64,000 nucleotides of DNA from Rhizobium redzepovicii (lineage in GTDB: Bacteria; Pseudomonadota; Alphaproteobacteria; Rhizobiales; Rhizobiaceae): NCBI RefSeq assembly GCF_019793435.1, contig NZ_JAILYH010000013.1, forward strand, positions 164,485-228,484. Reading direction: 5' to 3'. A model generated the notes under the pieces. The model had not been told where the DNA came from. It was given only the letters and a program-made list of their open reading frames with translations, and ran no database searches. A program made the position numbers and the translations under genes. Positions 10,159 through 19,740 of this stretch are shown here, piece by piece. Each line of letters opens with the position of its first letter. Positions within the stretch are counted from its first letter, which is position 1.

Positions 10159-11083
10159 CTATTCGTCAAGCGTCTCGCCGAGTTCGGAAAAGTCGATGCC
10201 GTGGGTGTCGAACCACCAGTCGGGACTCATCTCGGCGTGACGGTCACGCAGGCGCAGATATTTTGCGCGTAGCCGCTTCTGGCGTTCGACCTCTTCGGTG
10301 AGCGTGCCGCCGATCTTGTGGATGCGGCGGAGCAGCTTTCGCAGGACGTATCCCTGCTCCTTGTTGCCCGGCCGGTAGCCGCGTTGCACGATCGTGCATC
10401 GTCTTGCTGCGTCCCGTTGACGATCAAGTTGAGACGTTCGGCGCCAAAGCCGACGTCGATGCAGGTTCCGAGCGGATTGACGATGTCCGGTCTCGACGCC
10501 ATGCTTGTAGAACTCGGTGCAGTATCCGCTGATGCTGCCATCGCTCCAGGTGCATTCCGGATCTGCAACTATGGCCACACCTCCGCGATAGAGCGGCGTC
10601 CATTCCATCAGGCGATCGGGATGGATCGTGACATGATCCGGCACGAGCCCCAGCGTTCCCAGAAATTCGAGCCAGAAATCGATGGCGTTGCCGACGGTCA
10701 TTTCCCTGAAGGAGAAAAAGGCCGAGCATGGTGAAGTGCAGAAGATGCGTTCCATCGCCGATCTCGTCGAGGTCGCCCATGCGCAGGCAGGCCTGGCTGT
10801 TTGCGACAGTTCCAATGTAGGAAGGATCGGAGAAGAGGGGTTTATATTGCTGCATGCCGGCGCTGCAGAAGAGCGTGGTGTTACCATGCGGCCGTACGGA
10901 TGCGATGCGTGTGAAATCGATGCCCTTGAAAAGGCAGAAGTCTCCATAGTGCTGGATCAGGCGTCCCGCGGTGACATAGGCAGCCTCCTTCGTCTTTCGT
11001 GTGCCTTCCGGGAAGATAGCGATCTCCCGCACGCGCGGCAATCCGTCTCCATCGGCAACTCGGCAAATCACGGTCTTGATCAT
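10159..11083 (-). pseudogene. Alanyl-tRNA-synthetase-like protein, broken by three frameshifts
   Basis: Reading leftward from the ATG at 11083, three frames must be joined to recover a class II AlaRS catalytic-domain protein of about 308 residues. The first part carries PHGNTTLFCSAGMQQYKPLF, which matches the AlaRS motif-2 region. The frame changes near 10713-10722 (one extra base in a short C/T run), after which FSFREMTVGNAIDFWLEFLG follows. It changes again near 10480 (to NPLGTCIDVGFGAERL) and back near 10385 (to RPGNKEQGYVLRKLLRR). The joined product lacks the editing and C-Ala domains, so it was a truncated paralog, not the housekeeping enzyme. It starts six bases from the inverted repeat upstream of the RES-Xre pair. 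Three shifts argue for real decay rather than a single sequencing error. Confidence 0.8.
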
Positions 11084-11088
11084 TGGGC

Positions 11089-11116
11089 CACTTGAGACTA
11101 AATATAACCTCAAGTG
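11089..11116. promoter_or_regulatory. Inverted repeat, likely operator of the Xre-RES module
   Basis: Two perfect 8-base arms, CACTTGAG and CTCAAGTG, flank a 12-base AT-rich spacer containing AAATATAAC, a possible -10. The element sits 17 bases before the antitoxin start and 6 bases before the divergent AlaRS-like start. Xre-type antitoxins usually repress their own promoter, so this is the natural binding site. Confidence 0.6.
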
Positions 11117-11132
11117 AAAAGGAGCCATTGTC

Positions 11133-11564
11133 ATGATGGGATTTGCTGCCGTTGCCGATGTTCTCGGGCTACCCTCCAGGGAGCCGGCGTCGCGCTCGGC
11201 CTTCGGCCTGCTCTCCAGCATCGAGGCGGGATTGCCGGTCAAGGCGCTAGACCGCATGGCGCTGCTTCTGGCGCCTGATGACACCCAGTTCAAATACAAG
11301 CTCGTTCCCAAGGCCACTTATGAGCGGCGCAAGTCCAAGCATCGGCTCTCCTCCGACGAGGGCATAAGGCTCGCCCGTCTCGCGCGGGTCTGGGGGCTGG
11401 CGCTCGATGTCTGGCAGACCGAGGCGGAGGCGCGGGATTTCCTGTTTCGCCCGCATGCGATGCTGGAGGACAGGCGGCCGATCGATGTCGTCATCCAGAG
11501 CGAGATCGGCGGCGAGCTCGTGCTCGATATCCTTGGAAGCCTGAAATACGGCAGCGCTGCGTGA
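11133..11564 (+). CDS. Xre-family antitoxin with MbcA/ParS/Xre toxin-binding domain
   Basis: A 143-residue antitoxin of a RES-Xre type II toxin-antitoxin pair. The N-terminal half is a short helical DNA-binding region; the C-terminal half is the DUF2384-like toxin-binding domain, recognisable by the regions LARLARVWGLALDVW and DFLFRPHAMLEDRRPIDV, with the GG near the end before ELVLDILG. GGAG lies eight bases before the ATG at 11133; a second ATG follows directly. The stop overlaps the toxin's GTG start (GTGA), typical of antitoxin-first coupling. Confidence 0.85.
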   Translation: MMGFAAVADVLGLPSREPASRSAFGLLSSIEAGLPVKALDRMALLLAPDDTQFKYKLVPKATYERRKSKHRLSSDEGIRLARLARVWGLALDVWQTEAEARDFLFRPHAMLEDRRPIDVVIQSEIGGELVLDILGSLKYGSAA

Positions 11565-12043
11565 GCGCACAGCTTCTTGACCGAACGCTGACATCCGTCC
11601 GCATCGGCGATCCCAACGGAACCTACCCTATCTTCGATGCCACCGGCTCGACTATCGCGCCGGGACGGTGGAACACCTCGGGCAGCCCGATCATCTATAC
11701 GAGCGAGCACTATTCGACGGCGCTGCTCGAAAAGCTCGTCCATGGCAGCGGTAGGCTGCCGCCCAACCAGCACTATGTCACGATCACCATGCCGCGCGGG
11801 CTCAGCTACGAGGTCTTGTCAGAGCCGGCGCTGCCTGGCTGGGACAGTATGCCGGCTTCTGTCAGCAAGGCTTTCGGCGAAAAGTGGTGCCAGGAGAAGC
11901 GCAGCGCCATCCTGCTGGTGCCAAGCGTCGTCGCCCGCGTCGACCGGAACGTGCTGATCAATCCGGCCCACCCGGAATTCCGATCGATCACGGTCAGCCT
12001 CCACCAACCCGTTTTCTGGGATCGCCGTCTGTTCGGCATGTGA
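11561..12043 (+). CDS. RES-domain toxin
   Basis: A 160-residue RES-family toxin. Characterised members (for example MbcT and related RES toxins) deplete NAD+ and stop growth until bound by the partner antitoxin. Visible family features are the early Arg (R14), the GRWN motif (35-38), Tyr46 and Glu57, and a late Ser in EKRSAILLVPS. It starts with GTG overlapping the antitoxin stop, and it ends 57 bases before the convergent pdxA-like gene. All expected regions are present, so it is probably functional, but activity cannot be judged here. Confidence 0.87.
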   Translation: MSAQLLDRTLTSVRIGDPNGTYPIFDATGSTIAPGRWNTSGSPIIYTSEHYSTALLEKLVHGSGRLPPNQHYVTITMPRGLSYEVLSEPALPGWDSMPASVSKAFGEKWCQEKRSAILLVPSVVARVDRNVLINPAHPEFRSITVSLHQPVFWDRRLFGM

Positions 12044-12099
12044 TGGGGTGTCGGTCGCAATCGCGCCCTTCCGCGCCGTCACCCTTTACAATGTTGGGA

Positions 12100-13086
<987 letters not shown>

Positions 13087-13100
13087 CGTCAAAACCCCTT

Positions 13101-14234
13101 CTAGAACGCGGCTGTGTAAATCGAGCGAATGTCGGCGCGCGTGAGATCGCGCGGATTGTTGTCGAGCAGGCGGCGGATGGCAAAGGCATCGTCGGCCATG
13201 GCGTCGAGGTCGCTTTCCGGAACGCCGAGGGCGGAAAGTTTCATCTCGATGCCGAGCTCGGCGCAGAAAGCGTAGGCCGCATCGAAGACGGATGCGATGT
13301 TGTCAGAGGTCTGGCACCCAAGCGCCTCCATCACCGCTTTCGTCTTCTCAGGCGCAGACGGCGTGTTGAAGGCAAGCACATGCGGGAAGATCAGCGCATT
13401 CGCCGCGCCATGCGCCACATGCCAACGCGTGCCGAGTGGATAGGCGAGCGCATGGCCGCCGGCGGTGTTGACCGGGCCGAGACAGAAGCCGCCGTAAAGC
13501 GAGGCAAGCGACAAGCCGGCGCGCGCTTCGGCGTCGTTGCCATCCTTGACGGCGCGGGCGAGATATTTGCCGACCAGTCGCGTTCCCTCGATCGCATAGA
13601 TATCGACCATCGGGTGGGCCTTGCGGTTGGTGAAGGCCTCGACGCAGTGAGCCATGGCATCGACGCCGGTGGCAGCCGTGGTGCGCGCCGGCACGGTAAA
13701 GGTCAAGGCGGGATCGATGACGGCGATGTCGGCCAGCATGTGCAGGCTTTCGACGGCAAGCTTCGCCATCGTCCTGGGATCGGTGACCAGCGCGCGGATG
13801 CCGGCCTCGCTGCCGGTGCCCGAAGTCGTCGGCACCTGGGCGAGCGCTACCTTTCGCGGCCCATGCACCTTGTTCGGGCCGACGACATCATGCAGCGTCT
13901 GCGCGGAGCCGGCAAGAACGGCGGCAAGTTTTGCCAGGTCCATGGCGCTGCCGCCGCCGAAGCCGACGATCAGCTCGGCATCGGCGCCGTTCGCCGCCGC
14001 GAGCACCTTTTCGAGATTGGCCGTATCCGGCTCGGGTGTCACTTCAGAGAAGACGGCGACTTGGCCCGTGAGTTCCAGCACGTCGATGCGTGAGGCGTTG
14101 AAAGCGTCGGAGATGACAAGCGTGCGCCTATAGCCTTTTTCGGCAGCCCATTTGCCGAGCTTGCCCGCCGTGCCGATGCCGAATTCGATCAGATGCGGCC
14201 GAACGATCGTGATCGGCGAATCCAAGCTGGCCAT
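13101..14234 (-). CDS. Iron-containing alcohol dehydrogenase family protein
   Basis: A 377-residue group III (Fe/Zn) dehydrogenase, close in layout to maleylacetate reductase and glycerol-dehydrogenase-like enzymes. Nucleotide-binding GFGGGSAMDLAK and the PTTSGTGSEA loop are in the N-terminal domain. The metal-binding histidines are in the VDAMAHCVEAF, GGHALAYPLGT and HVAHGAANALIFP regions. GGGAGGA stands eight bases before the ATG. It is followed 14 bases later by the pdxA-like gene, so both are co-transcribed from a promoter in the 352-base gap upstream. The substrate is unknown; it should interconvert an alcohol and an aldehyde or ketone in this catabolic route. Confidence 0.85.
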   Translation of the reverse strand: MASLDSPITIVRPHLIEFGIGTAGKLGKWAAEKGYRRTLVISDAFNASRIDVLELTGQVAVFSEVTPEPDTANLEKVLAAANGADAELIVGFGGGSAMDLAKLAAVLAGSAQTLHDVVGPNKVHGPRKVALAQVPTTSGTGSEAGIRALVTDPRTMAKLAVESLHMLADIAVIDPALTFTVPARTTAATGVDAMAHCVEAFTNRKAHPMVDIYAIEGTRLVGKYLARAVKDGNDAEARAGLSLASLYGGFCLGPVNTAGGHALAYPLGTRWHVAHGAANALIFPHVLAFNTPSAPEKTKAVMEALGCQTSDNIASVFDAAYAFCAELGIEMKLSALGVPESDLDAMADDAFAIRRLLDNNPRDLTRADIRSIYTAAF

Positions 14235-14586
14235 GAACCAGTCCTCCCTGCAAGATCTAGCGGCAACAATGTCGTCGCCCTCTTTATTGTAAAGTTGTAA
14301 GATCAATGTCAAGCTGGCATTCCAAGACGCGGAAATTTTTATCGTTAGGCATATGGTCGGCAAACGTTTTCAAGCGGCGTTACTGCGTCATAATATACAG
14401 TAATATCAGTTTGTTAAGTATGTCAGGCGATGGAAATACCTTTTTGAGCACGAAGGGCCGGACGGCCATTCGCGGGCGCACCTCTCTTGTCAATTTCCTG
14501 GCGCTGAGCCAGTCTCACGCCGGCGGCCCCGCATCCTTTCGCACGCGATCGGATGCAGGTTTACAATCTTCCCGCTGCCACGTGGT
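14235..14586. promoter_or_regulatory. 352-base gap with promoter upstream of the dehydrogenase genes
   Basis: On the minus strand TTGACA (14307-14312) and TACAAT (14286-14291), 15 bases apart, form a near-consensus promoter pointing at the alcohol dehydrogenase. The plus-strand sequence TTGTAAAGTTGTAA here repeats TTGTAA twice. A separate inverted repeat TTACTG-N12-CAGTAA lies at 14380-14403. The block TTTACAATAA recurs at 16921-16930 ahead of the divergent transporter operon, suggesting one regulator for both. No gene is apparent in the gap. Confidence 0.45.
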
Positions 14587-15771
14587 TCAGGGCAGCGATT
14601 GCGGAGCGAGACGCACATATTTGATGGCGCGCCGGTAGTAGGTGTAGGCGATATGCAGCGCGCCGTCGCTGCCTTGGATGACCGAGGGATAGGAGAATTC
14701 GCGGTTCAGCGAATCCTTCGAATTGTTGCTGAGGCAGAAACCGTCGCCGGTATCGAGATCGACGCGATGCGGAAAACTCTTGCCGCCATCCCTGGAGATC
14801 GCAAGGCTGAGCGGCGCCCGCGGAACGCCCCAGACCGCTTTGCGGCCTATATCGGCGACAACAGTGGCCTCTCCTGTCTCGCCGCCCTCGATTTCGTCAT
14901 AGAGAGACTGGCGCCGAGCATCCGATGTGCTTGCATTCGAATGGTTATAAACCATTGCAATCGCTCCATCATTTAGGACCGTGGCCTGAATCGAGGAGTT
15001 GTTGTTCGGCAGTTCGGTCGGCTCGGGCGCGCTCCACGTTTCGCCGCCATCGGACGATCGGCTGGAAAGAATGCTCTCGGCGAAACGATTGCGGTAGAAG
15101 GCGATCATGTCGTCGCCGTCGAGCGGCAGAATGTTCATGTGCACGGCGCCAATGCTGTCTGCAATATCGCGCATCTGCCAACTCGCGCCGCCGTCCCGCG
15201 AGATCAGCACCGCTGCGGTGTCGGCATCGCCGCTCCAGCGCTGGCCGCTAAGGCCGACGCAGCGAAAGACCGGAAGCAGCCAGTCGCCCTTGCCATTGAC
15301 GACGATCTGCTGGCGAACGAATGTGCCGGGGCTGTCGCAGAGGATCTTGACCGGGCCGAAGCTTTTGCCGCCGTCATCCGATAGGCGGCATTTGACAACG
15401 GAACCGTCCTGATTGCCCGAGGTTTGCGAGGTATAGAGCAGCCAAGTCTTGCCGTCCGGAGCATTGAAAATCAATGGGTTCTGCTCGGATTTCTCCGGAT
15501 CGTCGCTCATCTTCTCAGGCTCCGACCAGCGCTCGGAGCCCGGGGCCAGCCGCGACATGTAAATCGAAATATCGCCCATGCCCTCCATCGTCCCGCCGAA
15601 CCAGACGCAGCTCAGCGTGCCGTCGCGCAGAAAGGCGAGATTTGCCGCGTGGTTCTGGATGCAGGGCGAGGGCAGATAGGCATCGGCACGGCCCGCGACA
15701 GAGGGATGAGCGGTGATGACCCCGGTCATCAAATCGGGCACGGCTTCGGAAGGCAGGCCGGTAAAATTCAT
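14587..15771 (-). CDS. Asp-box (BNR) sialidase-like protein, no signal peptide
   Basis: A 394-residue six-bladed-propeller protein of the sialidase/BNR superfamily. Four Asp boxes are visible: SDDGGKSF (131), SRDGGASW (191), SSDGGETW (239) and SRDGGKSF (326). There is no hydrophobic N-terminal signal, so it should act in the cytoplasm, probably on a glycoside or modified sugar acid brought in by the linked ABC transporter. The ATG overlaps the stop of the aldolase gene (ATGA), so the two are translationally coupled. Whether it is a hydrolase, lyase or mutarotase-like enzyme cannot be told. True sialidase activity is unproven. Confidence 0.78.
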   Translation of the reverse strand: MNFTGLPSEAVPDLMTGVITAHPSVAGRADAYLPSPCIQNHAANLAFLRDGTLSCVWFGGTMEGMGDISIYMSRLAPGSERWSEPEKMSDDPEKSEQNPLIFNAPDGKTWLLYTSQTSGNQDGSVVKCRLSDDGGKSFGPVKILCDSPGTFVRQQIVVNGKGDWLLPVFRCVGLSGQRWSGDADTAAVLISRDGGASWQMRDIADSIGAVHMNILPLDGDDMIAFYRNRFAESILSSRSSDGGETWSAPEPTELPNNNSSIQATVLNDGAIAMVYNHSNASTSDARRQSLYDEIEGGETGEATVVADIGRKAVWGVPRAPLSLAISRDGGKSFPHRVDLDTGDGFCLSNNSKDSLNREFSYPSVIQGSDGALHIAYTYYRRAIKYVRLAPQSLP

Positions 15772-16688
15772 CGCGGATCTCCCCAAGGCAGCTTGGCATA
15801 GCTTTCGGCGAGTGCGGCGTAATCCGCCTCGCTCAGCGGCATCAGCGGCGCGCGGGTGCGCTTCCAGGCGGGATTGCCGGTCTTCAGCCCCACCATTGCC
15901 TTGATGGTCGGGATCTGGACGTAGGAATTAGAAAGCGTGCGATAGGCGTTGATGCGCGCCTGCGCCGCCTCGACATCGGCGGCGCGCGCCTCGTCACGGA
16001 CATGGTCATAGACGGTGCGCAGCGAATCCGCCACCAGATTGGAGGTGGCGGTGATGCAGCCGGCGCCGCCGGCCTTCATCAGCGGCAGCAGCAGCGGATC
16101 GGCGCCCGCCAGCACCGAAAAGCTGGGATAGGCGGCGATAATGGCCTGCATGTTATTGAAATCGCCGGCAGATTCCTTGATGCCGACGACCGTTTCCGGA
16201 AAGGCCGCAATCAGCCGGCCGATCAGCGGAATGGTGAGCGGAACACCCGAAACCTGCGGGATATGATAGAGAATGACCTGCAGACGCGTGTCGGCGACTT
16301 TTTCCAGAACCTGTGAGTAGGCAGCGAAGAGGCCGTCGTCGGAGATGCCCTTGTAATAAAAGGGCGGCAGCATCACCACTTTGGTGACACCGAGCGACAA
16401 CGCGTGCCGGGTCAGTTCCACGGTTTCCGGAATGGCGACGACGCCGGTGCCGGGCAAAAGCCTGTCTGCTGGAATGCCCGCCTTCACAGCCGCCTCCAAT
16501 ATGGCGCGGCGCTCCGCTCCGGAAAAGGAATTGGCCTCGCCCGTCGTGCCGAGCAGGGCCACGCCGTGACATCCCTCGGCCAGCAGTTGCCTGCAATGGT
16601 CGATGAAAAGCGCGAGATCCGGCGTATTGTCAGCCGTCAGCGGCGTTGCGGCCGCGCTGAATACGCCTGTGATCCTGTGATGGCTCAT
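15768..16688 (-). CDS. DapA/NanA-family aldolase or dehydratase
   Basis: A 306-residue Schiff-base (class I) enzyme of the dihydrodipicolinate synthase / N-acetylneuraminate lyase family. The GTTGE loop is at 47-51, the catalytic Tyr is Y141 (YHIP) and the Schiff-base Lys is K171 (GIKES). DapA itself would be a biosynthetic enzyme; the location in a catabolic operon points instead to cleavage or dehydration of a 2-keto-3-deoxy sugar acid or similar. First gene of the leftward operon, with an AT-rich divergent promoter region upstream. Substrate not deducible. Confidence 0.85.
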   Translation of the reverse strand: MSHHRITGVFSAAATPLTADNTPDLALFIDHCRQLLAEGCHGVALLGTTGEANSFSGAERRAILEAAVKAGIPADRLLPGTGVVAIPETVELTRHALSLGVTKVVMLPPFYYKGISDDGLFAAYSQVLEKVADTRLQVILYHIPQVSGVPLTIPLIGRLIAAFPETVVGIKESAGDFNNMQAIIAAYPSFSVLAGADPLLLPLMKAGGAGCITATSNLVADSLRTVYDHVRDEARAADVEAAQARINAYRTLSNSYVQIPTIKAMVGLKTGNPAWKRTRAPLMPLSEADYAALAESYAKLPWGDPR

Positions 16689-17012
16689 TTTCCCCTCCTT
16701 CGGCGTGTTCTATCTCGCCGATCCGTGTTCAACCCGTCCGGCTGCGCATCCGATTGTCATGCATCTGCGATGGAGTGCTAAGAACTTTTCCATTGCAGCA
16801 CTTTTGTCAAGAAGACAAAATGCATTCATGCCGAATGCAAAAATTATCTCGCTGATATTGCAGTGATATTTTTCGAGTTAAATTTTATTGCAGCAAAAAA
16901 TGCGATTTTTTGTTGACATATTTACAATAACGAGAGAACGATATGAGACGGATTGTGCTGCGCCTGGCAGGTGCAGGGAGAGCGCTGCCGAATTCACCTG
17001 GGAGGGAATGCC
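16689..17012. promoter_or_regulatory. Divergent promoter/operator region of the catabolic island
   Basis: A 324-base AT-rich gap between the DapA-family gene (leftward) and the ABC binding-protein gene (rightward). A perfect inverted repeat TTTTGTC-AAGAA-GACAAAA is at 16802-16820; on the minus strand its middle holds TTGACA, a -35 for leftward transcription. On the plus strand TTGACA at 16913-16918 faces the transporter genes, with TTTACAATAA directly after. TTGTC/GACAA repeats resemble operators of FadR-type GntR proteins, and such a regulator ends this operon. Confidence 0.5.
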
Positions 17013-18650
17013 ATGTCTTTTGATCCATCTGATAATACCAATCTATCGCGTCGCAACGCACTGAAGCTCGGTCTGGCGGCCGGCGTCGGCCTCACCGTAT
17101 TCGGGATGAATGCGCGCATCGTGATGGCCGATGAAGGCCAGGTCCTGAAGGTCGCACATCCGGCCTTCGATCAGGACTGGTCGCCGCTGCGCGGCGGCGG
17201 CAGAACCTTCCGCTGGAATTCGATCTGGTGGGCGGCGCCGATGTATTTCGACAGCCAGGGCAATATAAAGCCTTACGTCTTCACCAGCTGGGAATCGGCC
17301 GACAATACGGTCTGGACCTTCAAAATCGACCCCAAGGCCGTCTTCTCCGACGGCAGCAAGATCACCGCGGCCGATGTCAAGGGATCGTGGGAAGTTGCCT
17401 CGATGCCGAACACCAAGAGCCAGCGCGCCGACCAGGTGCTGAGCAAGGTCAAGGGCTACGCTGAAATCGCCGCCGGCTCCGGCAAGGAGCTGACCGGTGT
17501 CGCAACACCTGACGAGGGAACGGTCGTCGTGACGCTGGCTGCGGCCGACCCGATCTTCTTCATGCGTCTGGCAAACCATATCGCGCCGATCACCAAGGCC
17601 TCGCAGTCGCGCGGCAGTGACGGCGAGGAGATCATCGACTGGTACAAGCCCGACAGCAAGCCGGTCTTCTCCGGCCCCTTCAAGCTGACGAGCATCGATA
17701 TCGACGCCGGCAAATTGACCTTCGAGCCGAACGAGAATTTCTTCGGGCCGAAGCCGAAGCTTGCCCGTATCGAGGTCACCTCGATCGAAGACAATGTGAC
17801 GGCGACATCGCTGATCAAATCCGGCGAGTTCAACGCCCATACCGAACTCGTCACCTCGACGATCATCCAGGATCTTGGCCCGGAATTCTCGGCCGGTCCG
17901 CTGATCCCGACCAGCCAGCACTTCTGGTTTAATATCTCGCGCGCACCGATGGACGATCCGAAGGTCCGCCAGGCACTGATCATGGCCGTCGACCGCGACG
18001 GCCTGTTCAAGGCGTCCTATCCGGATGGACCGCACAAGAAGGCCGACCAGATCCTCAACTCGGTCCCGGGCGCCGAAAATTCCGGCTTCGAGCCCTTTCC
18101 ATACGATCCGGCAGCCGCCAAGAAACTGCTTGCCGAATCGAGCTATGGCGGGCCTGAGCGCCTGCCGAAGATCATGTTCGTCGGCGTCTCGGCGCCGGCC
18201 ATTCAGGCCGCCGCCCAGTTCATCGCCGAGCAGTGGCGCCAGAACCTCGGTATCACTGCGGTCGACATGAAGCCGCAGCAGGACGCCTATGCCGGCCCCG
18301 ACCAGAACTCGGTCCAGATCTTCCGCGATGACGTCGGCACCCGCGTTCCCGATGCCGTCTCCTACCTGGCGGGCTGCATTGCCTCGACCTCGTCGAACGC
18401 GCAGAACAAGCTCGGCGGATACAAGAACGACAAGGTCGACAGCGCCCTTGCCGAGGCGACGACCAAGGCCGCGGACGATCCGCAGCGCATCGCTCTCGCC
18501 CAGCAAGCCCAGAAGGCGTTCCGCGACGATTGGGCCTTCATCCCGTGGTATTCTCAGGCGATGTCGCGCTGGGCTACCAAGGAGGTCAAGGGTCTGGACA
18601 AGAACCTCGACTGGCAGATCGTCGAGCCGTGGAACATTTCGATCGGCTGA
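17013..18650 (+). CDS. ABC transporter substrate-binding protein, family 5 (oligopeptide/oligosaccharide type)
   Basis: A 545-residue periplasmic binding protein of the SBP_bac_5 family (DppA/OppA class, which in rhizobia also includes sugar-oligomer binders). It has a Tat-type leader (SRRNALKLGLAAG, residues about 11-23) ending near MADEG. GGAGGG lies six bases before the ATG at 17013. It is the first gene of a transporter operon (two permeases, two ATPases, kinase, regulator). The linked sugar-acid enzymes suggest a carbohydrate-derived ligand rather than a peptide. Confidence 0.88.
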   Translation: MSFDPSDNTNLSRRNALKLGLAAGVGLTVFGMNARIVMADEGQVLKVAHPAFDQDWSPLRGGGRTFRWNSIWWAAPMYFDSQGNIKPYVFTSWESADNTVWTFKIDPKAVFSDGSKITAADVKGSWEVASMPNTKSQRADQVLSKVKGYAEIAAGSGKELTGVATPDEGTVVVTLAAADPIFFMRLANHIAPITKASQSRGSDGEEIIDWYKPDSKPVFSGPFKLTSIDIDAGKLTFEPNENFFGPKPKLARIEVTSIEDNVTATSLIKSGEFNAHTELVTSTIIQDLGPEFSAGPLIPTSQHFWFNISRAPMDDPKVRQALIMAVDRDGLFKASYPDGPHKKADQILNSVPGAENSGFEPFPYDPAAAKKLLAESSYGGPERLPKIMFVGVSAPAIQAAAQFIAEQWRQNLGITAVDMKPQQDAYAGPDQNSVQIFRDDVGTRVPDAVSYLAGCIASTSSNAQNKLGGYKNDKVDSALAEATTKAADDPQRIALAQQAQKAFRDDWAFIPWYSQAMSRWATKEVKGLDKNLDWQIVEPWNISIG

Positions 18651-18678
18651 ATCGGAACTATCGTTCCTGGCGATAAAC

Positions 18679-18704
18679 GCGCGAAGGCCGCAAGGTCTTC
18701 GCGC
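18679..18704 (+). terminator. Stem-loop after the binding-protein gene (attenuator or mRNA stabiliser)
   Basis: An 11-base stem with a GCAA tetraloop, GCGCGAAGGCC and GGTCTTCGCGC with one G-T pair, sits 29 bases after the binding-protein stop and before the permease gene. A partial terminator or 3' protective stem here would raise binding protein over membrane components. Only AAATTT follows, not a long T-run. Confidence 0.55.
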
Positions 18705-18781
18705 AAATTTCAAGAAGAGATGCGATCTGTCGGGCGTCGGCCAAAGACGGGAACGCATTGAACAACAGGTGGGAGGTGGCC

Positions 18782-19738
18782 TTGCTGCGCTACGTGCTAA
18801 CCCGTTTTGCCATCTGGATTCCATCCGTTCTGGTGGTGATGCTGGCCGTCTACGCGTTGGCCTTCTACGGCGCCGGCGACCCGATCAAGCTGATCTTCCT
18901 CCGCGCGCCGGGCGACGTCGCCTACAATCCGCAGCGCATCGAAGCCATCCGCGAAAGTGCGGGCCTCAACCGGCCCTTCATCGAGCAGTTCGGCCTCTAC
19001 ATCTGGAATCTGCTGCATGGTCAGTTCGGCAATTCGCTGACTTCGGGCCGCTCCGTCTGGGCAATGGTCTCGGCCGCAGCGCCAGTTTCGTTCCAGCTTG
19101 CCCTCTGTTCCGTCATCCTGACGACCGTGGTCGCCATTCCTCTCGGCATGATCGCGGCGCTGAACCAGAATTCGCGCCTCGATTACGCCATTCTGGGCTC
19201 GGCGCTTTTCCTCTGGGCGATCCCGGCCTATGTCGCAGGCCCCTTGCTGATGGTCGGCCTCATCGTGCTGCTGCCGGGTGCGAGCGTGCCCTATGGCTGG
19301 GGCGGCATTTTCGATGTGCGCATCCTGCTGCCCCTGCTGGTGCTGTCCTTCCAGCCGATCGCGCTGATCGTGCGCCAGACGCGCGCCGCCGTCATCGAGG
19401 TGCTGTCGGAGGATTTCGTCCGCACCGCCCGCGCCAAGGGCGTGCCCGAGATCGTCGTGGCGGTCCGCCACATCCTCCGGCCGGTGCTGACGCCTGTCGT
19501 GACGCAGCTCGGCCTGATCATGATCACCATCGTCAACGGCGCGATCTTCGTCGAGCTGGTCTTCGGCCTGCCGGGCCTCGGGCGCCTGACGGTGCAGGCG
19601 CTGATCAATTCCGATTATCCCGTCATTCTGGCGATCACGCTGATCGGGTCGTTCCTGGTGATGGTGTCGAACCTTTTGGTCGACGTGCTCTATCCGCTGC
19701 TCGATCCACGCGCCAATGATGCAAGAAGGAGCCGCTGA
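18782..19738 (+). CDS. ABC transporter permease (DppB family)
   Basis: A 318-residue inner-membrane permease. The standard DppB-type N-terminus MLRYVLTRFAIWIPSV is obtained from a TTG at 18782, preceded by GGAGGT four bases upstream. An upstream in-frame TTG at 18758 is possible but has no such site. The characteristic loop RTARAKGVPE near residue 210 contacts the ATPases. The stop is two bases before the next permease gene. Confidence 0.88.
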   Translation: MLRYVLTRFAIWIPSVLVVMLAVYALAFYGAGDPIKLIFLRAPGDVAYNPQRIEAIRESAGLNRPFIEQFGLYIWNLLHGQFGNSLTSGRSVWAMVSAAAPVSFQLALCSVILTTVVAIPLGMIAALNQNSRLDYAILGSALFLWAIPAYVAGPLLMVGLIVLLPGASVPYGWGGIFDVRILLPLLVLSFQPIALIVRQTRAAVIEVLSEDFVRTARAKGVPEIVVAVRHILRPVLTPVVTQLGLIMITIVNGAIFVELVFGLPGLGRLTVQALINSDYPVILAITLIGSFLVMVSNLLVDVLYPLLDPRANDARRSR

Positions 19739-19740
19739 CC

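Noticed and set aside
10385..10722. Programmed frameshifting in the AlaRS-like gene
   Set aside because: Three shifts would be needed at sites without slippery heptamers and stimulatory structures; decay is simpler.
17043..18824. A 593-codon minus-strand open frame over the family-5 binding-protein gene
   Set aside because: Antisense shadow with no recognisable domain; the plus-strand product has a Tat leader and clear SBP fold.
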